A DNA stretch of 64,000 nucleotides from Phymorhynchus buccinoides (taxonomy: Eukaryota > Mollusca > Gastropoda > Neogastropoda > Raphitomidae): contig CM065687.1 of assembly GCA_017654935.2 (NCBI GenBank), positions 14,382,144 to 14,446,143 of the forward strand. The letters run 5' to 3'. Position 1 is the stretch's first letter. Every line of letters begins with the position of its first letter. The position numbers were made by a program, and so were the translations under genes. The notes under the pieces are model-generated. The model worked only from the letters and a program-made list of their open reading frames with translations. It was not told where the DNA came from and searched no databases. This document shows, in pieces, positions 20,572-31,395 of the stretch.

Positions 20572-23175
20572 AACCTTAAAGACTATTATTTAACGATGTT
20601 CGGCCTTCTTAAGGAAATACCATGGATTGATTTTTACGTGAAGACAGCAGATCCATCTAAATGGGAACGGTATAGGCTTGCGCTCTGTGAGAGAAAGTTG
20701 CCCTCCCCAGGTTATTTTGCTCTGCAAATTGTCCATCACCATACACAGTCTGTCCAGTCCATATACAGAAATACGCAGCAGCTGTTATTTCTTTGTCCAT
20801 CAGATCATGTAGTGCACTTTTTCTTGAAATGTGACTTCAGTAGTCATTGCTGGAAAACAGAGTTCTTGCAGTGTCCATTTTCCTTTAACAAAACTGATGG
20901 ACACACAGAAAATGAAATTGCTGCACTTGAAGAAGCAGTGAAGTATTGGTACTCTGTGTTCACATGTGATGATGGTGAAAGGACCCCAGTTCCCTACACT
21001 GTAGTGTGTGACTTCAGGCACGACTGTCCTGACCACAGTGACGAGGATTTCTGTCAACATCCATCTTGTTCTAATTTCCACTGTAATAACGGCCAGTGTG
21101 TGTCAAACGTTCAATATAACAATGATTTTTCAGACTGTCTGGACGATTCTGATGAAGTGTACAATTATTGGAGCACACAAAAATACGGAAGGGACAGAAC
21201 CGGCACATACATACCTCCAGAACGAAAGGTAAGCTACGGGCGCAGACTTCACATTGACCTAGACGGCACAGGCTACTTTCACCAGCGAGTAATGACCACT
21301 GACCACTGTTGTCCAGTGAGCCACTACAACTGTACAGGCGAATGGACCTACTGCCTGCCTTTCTACACACGCTGCAACGGCTACTCTGACTGTATCAATG
21401 GAGAGGATGAACAAGGCTGTGAGACAGTGACATGTCCTGGTTTGTATCGCTGCCGATCGTCCAGTGTGTGTGTGCACGGAGATCACCTGTGTGACGGCTG
21501 GGGTCAGTGTCCCCAGCGGGATGATGAACTGCTGTGTGACAGGGCCTGCCCCCAGGGCTGTGTGTGCTGGGGGTTTTCTGTTCACTGCAGGCATCGTTTC
21601 TCTGCTGAAGTCTTCTCCAACCTTCGACAGGTCCATGCCTCTGGATCAGGAATGTCACCGGTTGATTTCACACAGAATTGTTATCTGGTGTTTCTTGATT
21701 TATCACATTGCTCCTTACTAAACGTATCTGCAGTGAAGCTGGTAAATCTGCAGTTCGTTGATTTGTCCAATAACATTATTGAAACTCTTGATGTGACTGT
21801 TCTTAAAGAGACAATAAATGTAAGAGTTCTTTTGTTGACACACAATCCACTAAGTGAATTGAAGAATGAAATCAAGGGAATCAGTTTACATTCCTTAAAG
21901 AAACTGGGTCTATCACAGACACATGTTAGTGTATTTGACAATGGACTGTATTTACCCCGTACAACGGGTTTAAATTTGTCCTTTTCTGTCATAGAAACTA
22001 TTGGTCCTCTTACTTTCAAAAACGTGCCACAACTCAAAATGCTGGATATCAGAGGAAATTTGTTGCATTATTTTTCGTTTGACATTTTATCACGGTCAGA
22101 TCATTTGGAAACTATTCTATCCTCCAACCACAGGTTTTGCTGCCAGAACGTCCTCCCTGAAGACTTGCATAACATTGAGTGCTTTTCTCCTCAGGGCATC
22201 CTTCCCTCGTGTGACAGACTGCTGCCCTCTGCAATGCACAGGACTGTGTTTTGGGTGATGGCCGTGTTCGCCATTGTGGGTAACCTGGTTTGTATCACCG
22301 TGATGTTTGCCTTCAAGGAAACCCTTGGAGGTGACTTTGTGTCCACCATTGTCCACCTGAACATGGCCAACATCTCCATGGGCTGCCATGTCAGTGCTGC
22401 CCTCATTGCGGACTACACCTTCCACGGACGTTATGTCCAGATGGAACAGAAGTGGACCGGCAGTCCCCTGTGCAAAGTCACTGGTTTTCTGTCTGTGTTG
22501 TCCAGTGTGGTTTCAATCAGTGTTGTATTTCTAATCACTATCAATCACATGATCGTTCTGCATCACTCCAGACAATCACAGAGAAACGACCAAAGTGTGA
22601 TACGTGCTGTGTGTGTAGTCACCTGGTTTGTTGGAATTCTGTTGTCCGCTGTACCTTTTCTCCCTGGTCTGTCCCACTGGGGAGTCCAGGGTCAGTCTGG
22701 TCTGTGTCGCCTGGCCTTGTTCGACCACTTCCGTTTTCACCGAGGTTTCCAGTGGTTCACGGCCATCATCGTCATTAATGCTATCATCTCTGCCATCATC
22801 ATAGCCGGTTTAATTGTTGTGCAGATTCACACCCCACGTTTTCAGCTGGCTCTGGAGCCCAGCAGGAGACGGGTGTATTGCGCGGTGCAGCTGATGAGGG
22901 CTGTGGCAGGCACAGATGCGCTGTGCTGGGTGTCGCTGGGTATTGTCAGGACGCTGGTGTCACAGAGTGCGGTGGTGCACGGGGTCTACAGTGCCATGGT
23001 GGTGTTCCTGCTGCCCCTCAACTCAGCCCTGAATCCAGCTCTCATCCTGGTGAACATTGTCCTGCAGCATCGACAGCAGTCCAAGGAAAAGACACTGCTG
23101 GAGGCTCTGAAAACCAGGTGCGGCAGAAACAAACAACTCAGCAAGCAAACAAGCAAAGTACCAAACAAACTATGA

Positions 23176-23690
23176 GTTCAATACAAAACAACAGTCACAT
23201 TGCTGTTCTTTTCTTTTTTTCAGGCCCAGCTCTCACAGTTACTGCTGTTGTTAAGGTTTCCACCCTTGTGTGCCCTACCTGCCAAGGCAATATTTTGATC
23301 AATGTTGGTCTTCATCAATTATAAACATCAGAAAGGATCCGGAGAACTTTTAATAACCATGCTCTTGTTTGTGTTATGAAGAATTAGTATAGTGGACATT
23401 TTTTGAAGATGATTTAAAAAGTTCTACACACACAAACGGTCAAAGCAACTTACTTTGAGAGAAGCCCTCCAGAACAGGGGAGTGTCACAGTAAAGTTCAG
23501 TTGTCAGCCAGCTATCTATTCCCAGTAAATAAGTATTATCATTTCTTTCCATTGGCATTACCTTCAAACCTTTCGCACTACACTCAATTTCTGAACCAAC
23601 AATTGACCATCCATTTTGGGGGGGGCCCAAGATGAGGATGATAGTGAAATCGTAAAGGATTATTCGCTTGTTGTTCCACCCGTGTTTTGT
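23176..23690. other. 3' flank of the plus-strand receptor copy
   Basis: No recognisable ORF or repeat, and no clear AATAAA within 200 bp of the stop. Confidence 0.35.
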
Positions 23691-23699
23691 GTGTTGCTG

Positions 23700-23839
23700 T
23701 TTTTAGAGGGGGGTGGTGGGGTTTGCTCTCTCTCCTTTTTTTTATTTTTTGGGTTTTTTGTTTGTTTTCCTATTTTTTGGTGGAGGGAGGATTTTTTTAT
23801 TTTTGTTTTATTTGTTTTTTTTTTTTTTGTTTTGTTGTT

Positions 23840-23878
<39 letters not shown>

Positions 23879-24670
23879 CTTGTTTTGTCTTTGTTTGTAT
23901 TTTCTCTTTGGTGTTTTTTTCTTGTTGTTTTTCTTTTTTTTTTTTGCTTGTTTGAGCTCTTTTCTTTAGTTTATTTTTTTAGTGTGATTTGGGGTTTATT
24001 TTTTTGGTCTCAAAGGCACTGTATGCTTTTGAAACTGTTTTTTCTTCTCTATTTTGCTAGAACTGTCTAGGGCATATTGGAACAGAACAGACTTTTTCCA
24101 ACATTTAATGGAAAGAATTTTCTTCACAAACGCTTGAACCTGAATAATGTTAACATGATAATTAAAACTGTGATAATCTAATTTACTTAAAAGTTTGCAA
24201 TTTTGGGGAAGGCCACCCTAAATAGCTGATCAATAAAAGATGTAGTGGCAACACTAGTAGCTTTCTGAGTGGTAGTGTTTTTGCCGGTGGCCTTCTGCAG
24301 TCAGGAAAACTTTTTTTTTTTTCTATTATAAAATTTTTTTTTTAAATTTAAAAAGAAAAATATAAAGGAAAAAAAAAAAAAATTTTTTTTTTTTTAAAAA
24401 AAATTTTTATCCTTAAATTTACTCTCCCCTCCCCTTTAAATTTTTTTTTTTTTTTTTTATTTATTTTTTTTATTATTTTTATTTTTATTTTAATTTTAAT
24501 TTTTGATTTTAATAATTTTAAAAAAAAAAAAAAATTTTTTTCTTTCTATTTTAATAAAAAAAGATTACTTATTATTTTTATTTCTTTTTATATTTTTTTT
24601 CTTTTTCTCTTTAAACTTATTAAAAAAAAAATTCAAAAAAAAAAAAAATCATTATTTTCTTATATTTTAA
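23700..24670. repeat. Homopolymer-rich low-complexity block
   Basis: 23730-23990 is nearly all T and G with T runs of up to about 50. 24310-24670 is almost purely A and T, with alternating A and T runs. The Phe/Leu-rich ORFs in it are not genes. Such alternation is also what low-quality consensus of long-read data looks like, so the exact sequence should not be trusted. Confidence 0.85.
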
Positions 24671-24671
24671 G

Positions 24672-24875
24672 GGTGAACAACCCATGTGGATACCACTTTT
24701 CCAATGGAGGGGAATGACTCCTTTGCGTCATATATAAATGGTCACCAAGTCGAGAGCAGGCATGTGCCTTGTATGCTTAATGGAATGTCCCGTGCATGCC
24801 TACACCTACATAACATAGCACAGGCTTCCAAAGCTGATGTAGGCCTGCTCCTGTGCTGGTGTTGCAAGTTCAGTG
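24672..24875 (+). repeat. Dispersed ~200 bp repeat, plus copy (inverted partner at 29790-29990)
   Basis: The stretch GCTTAATGGAATGTCCCGTG ... CATGCCTACACCTACA ... AACATAGCAC-GGCTTCCAA ... TAGGCCTGCTC is repeated on the opposite strand at 29790-29990 with high identity. Neither copy has TIRs or an ORF that persists in both. The class is unknown. Confidence 0.8.
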
Positions 24876-25964
24876 GAGAAGTCGTGTCTGTGTCCCATCT
24901 ATGGCACCATCGGGTGTTTGCTATTTCAGTGTTTTAGTTTCGGTACCCCACCTCTGTCCCACCCTCGAATTTTCTCATAAACCACAAATTTTCCCCAATA
25001 AATAAGCAATGTTTTGCTTTGCTTGGGTAAGAATTGAATTAATTTATATATATAGGGTAAGAGATAAAGTTAGTGCTGGGCTATGGTTATTTTCACAATA
25101 TAAAAAGACAACTGTATTGAACCGGCATTGAGTTTGAAAGCCAAGACCATAATTATGAGGGGTACCTAAACTTCACCTTTGCCCAGTATTTGTATAATTT
25201 TATCTTTTTTTGAAATTATATCTTGATTACAGTTTGCGCTATAATTCCCCTCATTTCGCTCAAGTCCTTATTTAACATTGCCATTGTGTTGATTTTTCTT
25301 GACTCCATTTTTTAAGGGTGATTAATAGTGTGAACTTTCCATATGATTATAAGAGTGTTTTAGATTTGCAAAAGTGACCACATTCTCTCATAATCGTGGT
25401 GAAAACAACATTTAAAGGAAAGGCATTGTTTACATAGTTTCTTTGTTGCTTGTGCCAACAGTTGTAATCAAATGAGTGTACTATTTTACATTATTCTATG
25501 CATATTGACATGCGTGCTGACAGGTACTTATATGTTGGCGTAATGCACACTGAAGGAGATATCCGGGCTCTTGGTGAAAAATCGTTTTAAATCGGCTCTC
25601 AGCGAAAGATATTTGCAGTTGCTTCCACGTTTAGTGAATTTGAAATACCAACATATGATAACTAGATGAGCGAATGAATTAACAAATTAAACTAAAACAC
25701 ATTGGTCAAACATATGAACCAGATAATGAGCGAATGATTACCCAAATAAAATAAAACACATTGATCAAACATAAAGTATCGATTGCGCATGACATGACTT
25801 CCGTTTGCTCCGAGAATCTATAAACAATATGACATACATTGAAATGTTATTGGAAAATTGGTCTAGCCATGACCTATTGTCCTATGTTCCTTGAATGTTC
25901 GGAACTGATTATCTCCCTTAACCTGTATCTCTTTGTGGGTGAAACCGCCATGAACACTTTCATT
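24876..25964. other. Intergenic DNA, nothing recognised
   Basis: AT-rich, with no supported ORF. A direct repeat of about 65 bp (ACACATTG-TCAAACATA with GAGCGAATGA) lies at 25665-25770. Confidence 0.4.
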
Positions 25965-26186
25965 CTAAGCTGACAGATGAAGTATAGTTATATATGCGTC
26001 CGTTGCCGGCTCTGCAGCGGCCTTCTCAGCAGGGGCTGTCTGTGTCACTGCTGTGTCTTTACGCCCCTTGGCAGGGGCTTTCTCAGCAGGAGCTTTCTGT
26101 GCCCCTGTGGTGTCCTTTCGTGCCGTGGCATATGGGGACGATGACGTTCGCCTTGACGACCTTTTCTGTGGGTGGTGCTTCGGCAT
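25965..26186 (-). CDS. Hypothetical Lys/Ala/Pro-rich 73-residue ORF
   Basis: The product begins MPKHHPQKRSSRRTSSS and then contains a twice-repeated module (KAPAEKAPAKGRKDT / QTAPAEKAAAEPAT) like the basic tails of H1-type proteins. The ATG is directly preceded by TTTCTTTTTCTCAG, which looks like a splice acceptor. A second pyrimidine tract with CAG lies 100 bp further upstream. It could therefore be a downstream exon of a minus-strand gene. No family is recognised, and a chance ORF in GC-richer sequence is not excluded. Confidence 0.25.
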   Translation of the reverse strand: MPKHHPQKRSSRRTSSSPYATARKDTTGAQKAPAEKAPAKGRKDTAVTQTAPAEKAAAEPATDAYITILHLSA

Positions 26187-26404
26187 CTGAGAAAAAGAAA
26201 TTATATCTGGCCAGAAATGATATATCTGCCGTCATGGTTGTCTATGTCCTAAGTGTCAAAATGGAGGTGGCTGTGGCCGCCCTTCTCATAACTGTGAAAG
26301 AAAATATATTATTTTTCAGGGATTACCGACATGCCTATCCATCTCATCGTTAACCTGTGACGATAGAAAGGCCGCAGGGGGAGCGACATATCAGAAAGTT
26401 GTAG

Positions 26405-27165
26405 AGTAGTGAGGCTTGCAGTCATGCAAGGTGGTACCCATCCGGAATGTAGTACCTTAACAAATAAATATGGGGCTTGCAGTAATGTAGGGTGGTACCC
26501 ATCCGGAATGTAATACCGCAACAAAACATGAGGCTTGCAGTCATGCAAGGTGGTACCCATCCGGAATGTAGTACCCAGACAACAAAATATGAGGCTTGCA
26601 GTCATGCAAGGTGGTACCCATCCGGAATGTAGTACCCAGACAACTAAATATGTGATTCTTGCAGTCATGCAAGGTGGTACCCATCCTGAATGTAGTACCC
26701 AAACAACAAAATATGAGGCTTGCAGTAATGCAAGGTGGTACCCATCCGGAATGTAGTACCCAGACAACAAAATATGCGGCTTGCAGTCATGCAAGGTGGT
26801 ACCCATCCGGAATGTAGTACCCAGACAACAAAATATGAGGCTTGCAGTAATGCAAGGTGGTACCCATCCGGAATGTAGTACCCAGACAACCAATGAGGCT
26901 TGCAGTCAATGCAAGGTGGTACCTATACGGAATGCAGTACCCAGACAACAAATATGAGACTTGCAGTCATGCAAGTTGGTACCCATCCGGAATGTAGTAC
27001 CCAGACAACTAAATATGTGATGCTTGCAGTCATGCACCCATCTGGAATGTAGTACCCAGACAACTAAATATGTGCTGCTTGCAGTCATGCAATGTGGTAC
27101 CCATCCAGAATGTATGCAAGGTAGTACCCAGACAACAAATAAGTGAGGTGGTACCCATCTGGAAT
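26405..27165. repeat. 61 bp hairpin-bearing minisatellite, 12 copies
   Basis: GCTTGCAGT recurs at about 26414, 26475, 26533, 26594, 26657, 26718, 26779, 26840, 26898, 26959, 27022 and 27077, giving spacings of 55-63 bp. Each monomer contains the short palindrome CTTGCAGTCATGCAAG and the inverted pair GGTACC/GTAGTACC. Units are only slightly diverged. Since 61 is not a multiple of three, the long minus-strand ORFs through it switch frame every unit and are not genes. Confidence 0.95.
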
Positions 27166-27277
27166 AGCCCAACTGTGTGTTGTTGTTTTGTTGTTGTTGT
27201 TGTGTGTGACTTGCTTGCATGCATTGGCAGCACAACACAAACGCCTGGAATGGATGATATTAAGTCGGCACCTGCTT

Positions 27278-27925
27278 CTAAGGTGAGAGAGATTTGAGTG
27301 CTTGAATGAGAGCGCCTCGCACAGATTTATAGAAATGATATTGTCCTTGTCGGGACAGGTGTATGCCATCGGCTCCGAACAGCCGCCGGCTTCTTTCATG
27401 ATGCTCAGTGGAGAAAGAAAATTTGTGGTTGTGTGGCCACACTGTAACATAAGTCGCTATGTCAGCTGCTTGTTGTAGCAGGGCAGCGTTCACTGCTGCT
27501 GCCCACGTACAGTAACGGTTGGCCGCTTGTCGCGTCATTGCTCTGTGGCCACCATGTATGGCAGGGAAGCGTGGCAGGAGTGTGCACACAATAATTCGTT
27601 GCACGTCGTACCTACCATGCAACAGACCTGCAAAGGCTAAAAGCTGTAGTGCAAATTCGTCAGGGGAAAGCGATGTTGTGAAATCGTTACCCCCTAGCTG
27701 CAACACTACGACCTTGGGTTTAGGGTACTGTTGCAAAATGGAGCTGAGCAAACTGCCGCCATCGGCCATCAACCGGCGTAGAGTCAACCCGCCTTGGCCA
27801 AAAATCTGCACGTTTGCTTGCTTGGCTAAATTCAAATCAGATCTGAGTCGTGTATCTGTGGCTGACTGAATGTGTTCCTGTAAACGTCTGCATACTGAAT
27901 GGCCCAAAATAAGCACTGTAGCCAT
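27278..27925 (-). CDS. SGNH/GDSL-type hydrolase-like protein
   Basis: A 215-residue ORF starting at ATG (27925). Block I is ILGHSVCRRL with Ser10 as the likely nucleophile (GHS in place of GDS). A block II-like FGQGG is at 42-46. Block III LGGND gives Asn80. Block V GADGIHL supplies Asp186 and His189. All catalytic positions of an SGNH esterase fold are therefore present at normal spacing. No signal peptide or membrane helix is visible. In invertebrates, this short SGNH type is also found as an accessory domain in tyrosine-recombinase (DIRS/Ngaro-like) retrotransposons, so it may be either a host gene or an element relic. No reverse transcriptase or recombinase was found beside it. The 61 bp minisatellite begins about 110 bp past the stop. 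Confidence 0.75.
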   Translation of the reverse strand: MATVLILGHSVCRRLQEHIQSATDTRLRSDLNLAKQANVQIFGQGGLTLRRLMADGGSLLSSILQQYPKPKVVVLQLGGNDFTTSLSPDEFALQLLAFAGLLHGRYDVQRIIVCTLLPRFPAIHGGHRAMTRQAANRYCTWAAAVNAALLQQAADIATYVTVWPHNHKFSFSTEHHERSRRLFGADGIHLSRQGQYHFYKSVRGALIQALKSLSP

Positions 27926-28379
27926 AGCAAAGCACGATCAGATGCAAGAAGTGTTAAATTAAAATCTGAACAAATTGTAAGACCCACCTTACTCTGCTGA
28001 GGTTTGGCGGAAAAGGAATGTTCTGGAACTATGACGTTCCCTTCTCTGACTGATCACGTGACCGGAAAATTAGATAAGCCTAGCGGTTCCAGTCCAAAGG
28101 TGGAAAAACATCTAACATAAGCTTACCCGCACCCAAAAAGTTTTTCACTGCGTGAAACATTTCTTTGTTGACTACTGTAGTTTGAAGAATAAAGTTTTCT
28201 CACCTGTTTTGGCTATATCGTTTTCGTCTCTAACTCGTCTAAAGCCGCAACTGAAATGTTGGCTTTTTTCTAAGCACGGGGTTTGATTGTGGCCACGCTC
28301 AGCGAAGAAGAATTTGAGAATTATTTTACTTGTGACGCAACATGCAGCCTGACGTAGAAACCCCCCCCCCAACTCTGGC
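27926..28379. other. Upstream flank of the SGNH ORF
   Basis: No repeat or ORF is supported. Confidence 0.35.
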
Positions 28380-28862
28380 GCTAAAAACTATTTTGTCTCA
28401 TGATGTTTGTTTAATAAACTAGTTTGAGTACTGATTTGGACATTAAAAACTATATTGTGTCATGATGTGTCTAAGAAACTAATTGAAATACTGATTTGGA
28501 CATTAAAAACTATAGTGTCATGATGTGTCTAAGAAACTAATTGAAATACTGATTTGGACGTTAAAAACTATTTTGTGTCATGATGTGTCTAAGAAACTAG
28601 TTGAAATACTGATTTGGGCATTGAAAACTATTTTGTGTCATGATGTGTATAATAAACTAGTTTGAGTACTGATTTGGACATTTAAAAACTATATTGTGTC
28701 ATGATGTGTCTAAGAAACTAGTTGAAATACTGATTTGGACGTTGAAAAACTATTTTGTGTCATGATGTGTATAATAAACTAGTTTGAGTACTGATTTGGA
28801 CGTTAAAAACTACATTGTGTCATGATGTGTCTAAGAAACTAGTTGGAATAGTGATTTGGACA
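28380..28862. repeat. ~60 bp minisatellite, 8 copies
   Basis: TTAAAAACTAT recurs at about 28383, 28445, 28505, 28563, 28624, 28684, 28746 and 28805. Units share TGTGTCATGATGTGTCTAAG, AAACTAGTTGAAATACTG and ATTTGGAC. Two sub-variants exist (GTATAATAAACTAGTTTGAG and GTCTAAGAAACTAGTTGAAA). Their partly alternating order suggests a higher-order unit of two or three monomers. Confidence 0.93.
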
Positions 28863-29104
28863 CAACAGCCGTTTCTTGTGAATTCCCAGAGTGTTTCTGA
28901 TTGATGAAGTTCAGTCCTTTGTCTTCTGCAGCCATTTTTAGTAGATGGTGTCTTGCAGCGAAAATCAATGAAAGATACAGTTTGACACATAAGTGTGCAG
29001 TTCATGCGCCGTGACTGCAGCACATTGACATCGGCATCATGCGATTGTACTCCACCCTTCACGTTCAAGAGCCCTGTCATCATTTCCTATTTCGACTCAG
29101 TTCA

Positions 29105-29265
29105 AAGTCTCGTTTAGCAGACGATTTTTTTTTCAATTTCTGAGCATCGATCTTATTTTTAAAACAAAACTAAAATCCAGAAAATTCGCCCTTTCACTGC
29201 GTTCATGGCATTTGTTTATGTTCATCTAAACAACGCAATCGAAAGCCTATCTGAAAGCGTTTATA
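29105..29265 (+). repeat. Dispersed repeat, copy 1 (second copy at 60130-60300)
   Basis: Shared order with 60130-60300: CTCGTTT-GC, TTATTTTAAAA/TTATTAAAAT, CTAGAAAATC/CCAGAAAATTC, TTTATGTTCAT/TCGTGTTCATTTA, then CAACGCAATCGAA/CAACACAATCAAA. Both copies have the same orientation. The class is unknown. Confidence 0.55.
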
Positions 29266-29441
29266 TTTCATTAGCGAAAACAGATAATTTTAATTGTACT
29301 TTGTAGTCATAAAACATCCCATGTTCATTTATAACGCTTCTAATGTGTCACGTTTTCATGCCAATGTTCTGAAATGACCTATATAAGTTTAGGCACAATT
29401 AAGGACATTAAATCTGTGCAGTTGCTATTGAATGAACACCC

Positions 29442-29742
29442 GGGGGCCGTTTCACAAGGGCGAACGCTCGTAGCTGTTAGCACAATTCAGCAGAAACGGC
29501 CCTAAGAAACACCTTCGTTTGGCGAGCGCTCTGAGCCTCTCCCCAAGCAAGCACTCGGTGAACTATCACGTGACTTGCAAGGGGTTAATACATTTGTTGT
29601 TGTTGATTGGCCCATTAAGGTATGGTTAAAATGATACCTTTTTTGCCAACCAGACAAGAGCTTGTAATATTCTTCCGCAAACGTTTTGTAAAGTAGTTTC
29701 TTAGTCGCCGAATAGCGATCCCCTAGTGAAACTCACCCCTGA
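29442..29742. mobile_element. Possible TIR element (MITE), ~300 bp
   Basis: The left end GGGGGCCGTTTCACAAGGGC is partly complementary to the right end GATCCCCTAGTGAAACTCAC. Both carry GTTTCAC next to a G-rich run. There is no ORF. The TIRs are imperfect and no clear target duplication was found. Confidence 0.4.
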
Positions 29743-29789
29743 TGAAATAGAAACACCCCGATGTGTATGGTGCTGATGGGACCCAGAGA

Positions 29790-29990
29790 TGCACTCTACA
29801 CCACCTTGCCCTACCAGCACAAGAGCAGGCCTACGCCAGCCTTGGAAGCCCGTGCTATGTTATTGTAGGTGTAGGCATGCACGGGACATTCCATTAAGCA
29901 TGCAAGGCATATACCTGCTTTCGACTTAGTGACCAATTAGATATGACGCGAAGGAGTCCTTGCGAAAGTGTCCCCATGGGTGTACCAGTC
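29790..29990 (-). repeat. Dispersed ~200 bp repeat, inverted partner of 24672-24875
   Basis: The reverse complement matches the first copy through CCTTGCATGCTTAATGGAAT, TGTCCCGTGCATGCCTACAC and GTAGGCCTGCTC. It lies about 5 kb from it, in opposite orientation, on the far side of the SGNH ORF and the two minisatellites. Confidence 0.8.
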
Positions 29991-30283
29991 CGTTTTTCAT
30001 GACTGCAGAGCCCACTGGCAAAACACACCACACTAGGAAACCTATCACGCATTCAACAATCCCCAAGGACAGGCCAGGCCAGTGCATCTCCAGACAAAGC
30101 CATTATCATGCAATCATACATTGAATGGTTTCCCAGACATTATCTTTTTTTGTGAATTGCGTCGTTTCAAGTCGACGATTCTGTTTATTACAAATTATTC
30201 AATGTTTACGTCTCTTGCTTCGTGATGAATAAATGTTTTTCTTCTGTTCTACATAAATGTGTGTGTGTGCGCGTGCGTGTATG

Positions 30284-30286
<3 letters not shown>

Positions 30287-30352
<66 letters not shown>

Positions 30353-30366
30353 GAGAGAGATGAGAG

Positions 30367-30420
<54 letters not shown>
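30287..30420. repeat. (GA)n microsatellite
   Basis: A 134 bp GA tract with a few GGA and GATGA interruptions. Arg-Glu or Ser-Leu ORFs across it are artefacts. Confidence 0.97.
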
Positions 30421-30422
<2 letters not shown>

Positions 30423-30839
30423 ATGAATACACTTCAAGCATGTAAAATACCATCGTTGTTGTGTTCTGTGTGGGTGAGGGTAATAAAGGCAAATCTGCCA
30501 CGTCCTTTTTCTTTGAGGACGATGTTGGCTTCGATTCCCGTTGACTCTTGCTCATGCACAGCTAGGCGGAGGGTGTCGTAAGCAACTTCGGTGGAGGGGA
30601 GTTAATTTAAGGAAAGTTCTCTACCTTTGTATTATTTTCACTCTGTCATTCTCTCTCTTCTTGCCTCAATACTTCAATGTTTCAATCAACCATGTACAAC
30701 CAGTCTCATCATGTTCCTGACGGTGCAGCAAGACGTACAAAATGTCAAAGTGTGCACGGAACGGAACCAACACCAAATCAATAACGTTGGAGTACGTCAG
30801 TCTGCCGTTTCCGACCACGTCTTCCAGATAGCAGAAGGG

Positions 30840-31145
30840 ACAGCTGCTGTTCCGGAGGGCTGGGATAACATCTATTAATACTGGAGATGCCTTGCTAAGG
30901 GTGCATCCCCACCCTGTAGGCAAAAACGGGTTCAGGACAGCAAACGTTTTGGGGGAAGGTCCCCAAAGGCCAACTAATCCCCAAGGCTGCAGCACTAAGA
31001 GCCGGGGCAGATGCCTCCTAGTTTGAGAGCCGTGGTCTTTCCCGTGATTTTCCATTTCTGTAGAAAAGCATTTAGTGCGTGGCTCTCACTTGGTGTAGGT
31101 CCAAACTTCGGGCTAATGTCAACCAATGATATAAGCCGTTTGAGA
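30840..31145 (+). repeat. Dispersed ~300 bp repeat, copy 1 of 3
   Basis: Landmarks are GGGGGAAGGTCCCCAAAGGC, GCTGCAGCACTAAGAGCCGG, TTTGAGAG, GATTTTCCATTTCTGTA and GTCAACCAATGATA. The same series in the same order occurs at 35360-35640 and 54785-55110. A GGGGAAGGTCCCC hairpin is conserved. No ORF is shared. Confidence 0.75.
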
Positions 31146-31309
31146 AACATCTTACAAAAGGTTGCCATAACAACTCTACATGTTCAGACTGTCTTCATAC
31201 TTCAGAAACTGTATTTAATAAGGATAAGAATTTAGGCTGAGCCTATTCTTCCATTCTGTCCTTGGTTCTAAACACGCATCATGTAATACTAATAGTATCA
31301 ATGAACATT

Positions 31310-31310
<1 letters not shown>

Positions 31311-31392
<82 letters not shown>
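31311..31392. repeat. (GA)n microsatellite
   Basis: An 82 bp GA tract. Confidence 0.97.

Positions 31393-31395
<3 letters not shown>

Larger units (their letters stand above)
19007..23175 (+). pseudogene. GRL101-like LDLa/LRR GPCR paralogue, probably inactivated
   Basis: It is a divergent, head-to-head paralogue of the minus-strand receptor. In order it shows two CUB-like segments (about 19370-20070), an LDLa module (20145-20255), a C-type-lectin-like region (20270-20700), further LDLa modules (20955-21540), an LRR N-cap CPQGCVCWG (21546), LRRs (21600-22130) and seven helices (22240-23090). Two lesions break it: a frame change at 20074-20100 and a TAG at 20569. Receptor motifs also differ from the intact copy: the helix-2 Asp is Asn (22369), DRF is NHM (22543-22551), CWFP is CWVS (22924-22935) and NPYMY is NPALI (23032-23046). 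One LDLa (21066-21158) has lost cysteines. Despite this, the last 859 codons stay open. Either it was inactivated recently after functional drift, or it survives as a non-signalling receptor with sequence errors. Confidence 0.8.

Noticed and set aside
23616..24070. Phe/Leu-rich hydrophobic ORFs resembling membrane proteins
   Set aside because: Produced by T-rich low-complexity sequence.
26309..27238. Long minus-strand ORFs reading VLHSGWVPPC-type repeats
   Set aside because: They are the 61 bp minisatellite, read in a different frame every unit, without start context or domain.
27239..27297. Short exon-like peptide PGMDDIKSAPASK followed by GTGAGA
   Set aside because: It has a donor-like end but no acceptor or homology, and it overlaps the 3' end of the SGNH ORF on the other strand.
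30257..30581. Arg-Glu or Ser-Leu rich ORFs
   Set aside because: They are translations of (GA)n/(TC)n tracts. The same holds for ORFs at 31215-31610, 31634-32164, 36334-36844, 48876-49116, 51662-51995, 53842-54470 and 59005-59512.
30520..30600. tRNA-like GCTTCGATTCCCGTTGAC phrase
   Set aside because: It resembles a B box, but no matching A box or cloverleaf could be built around it by eye.
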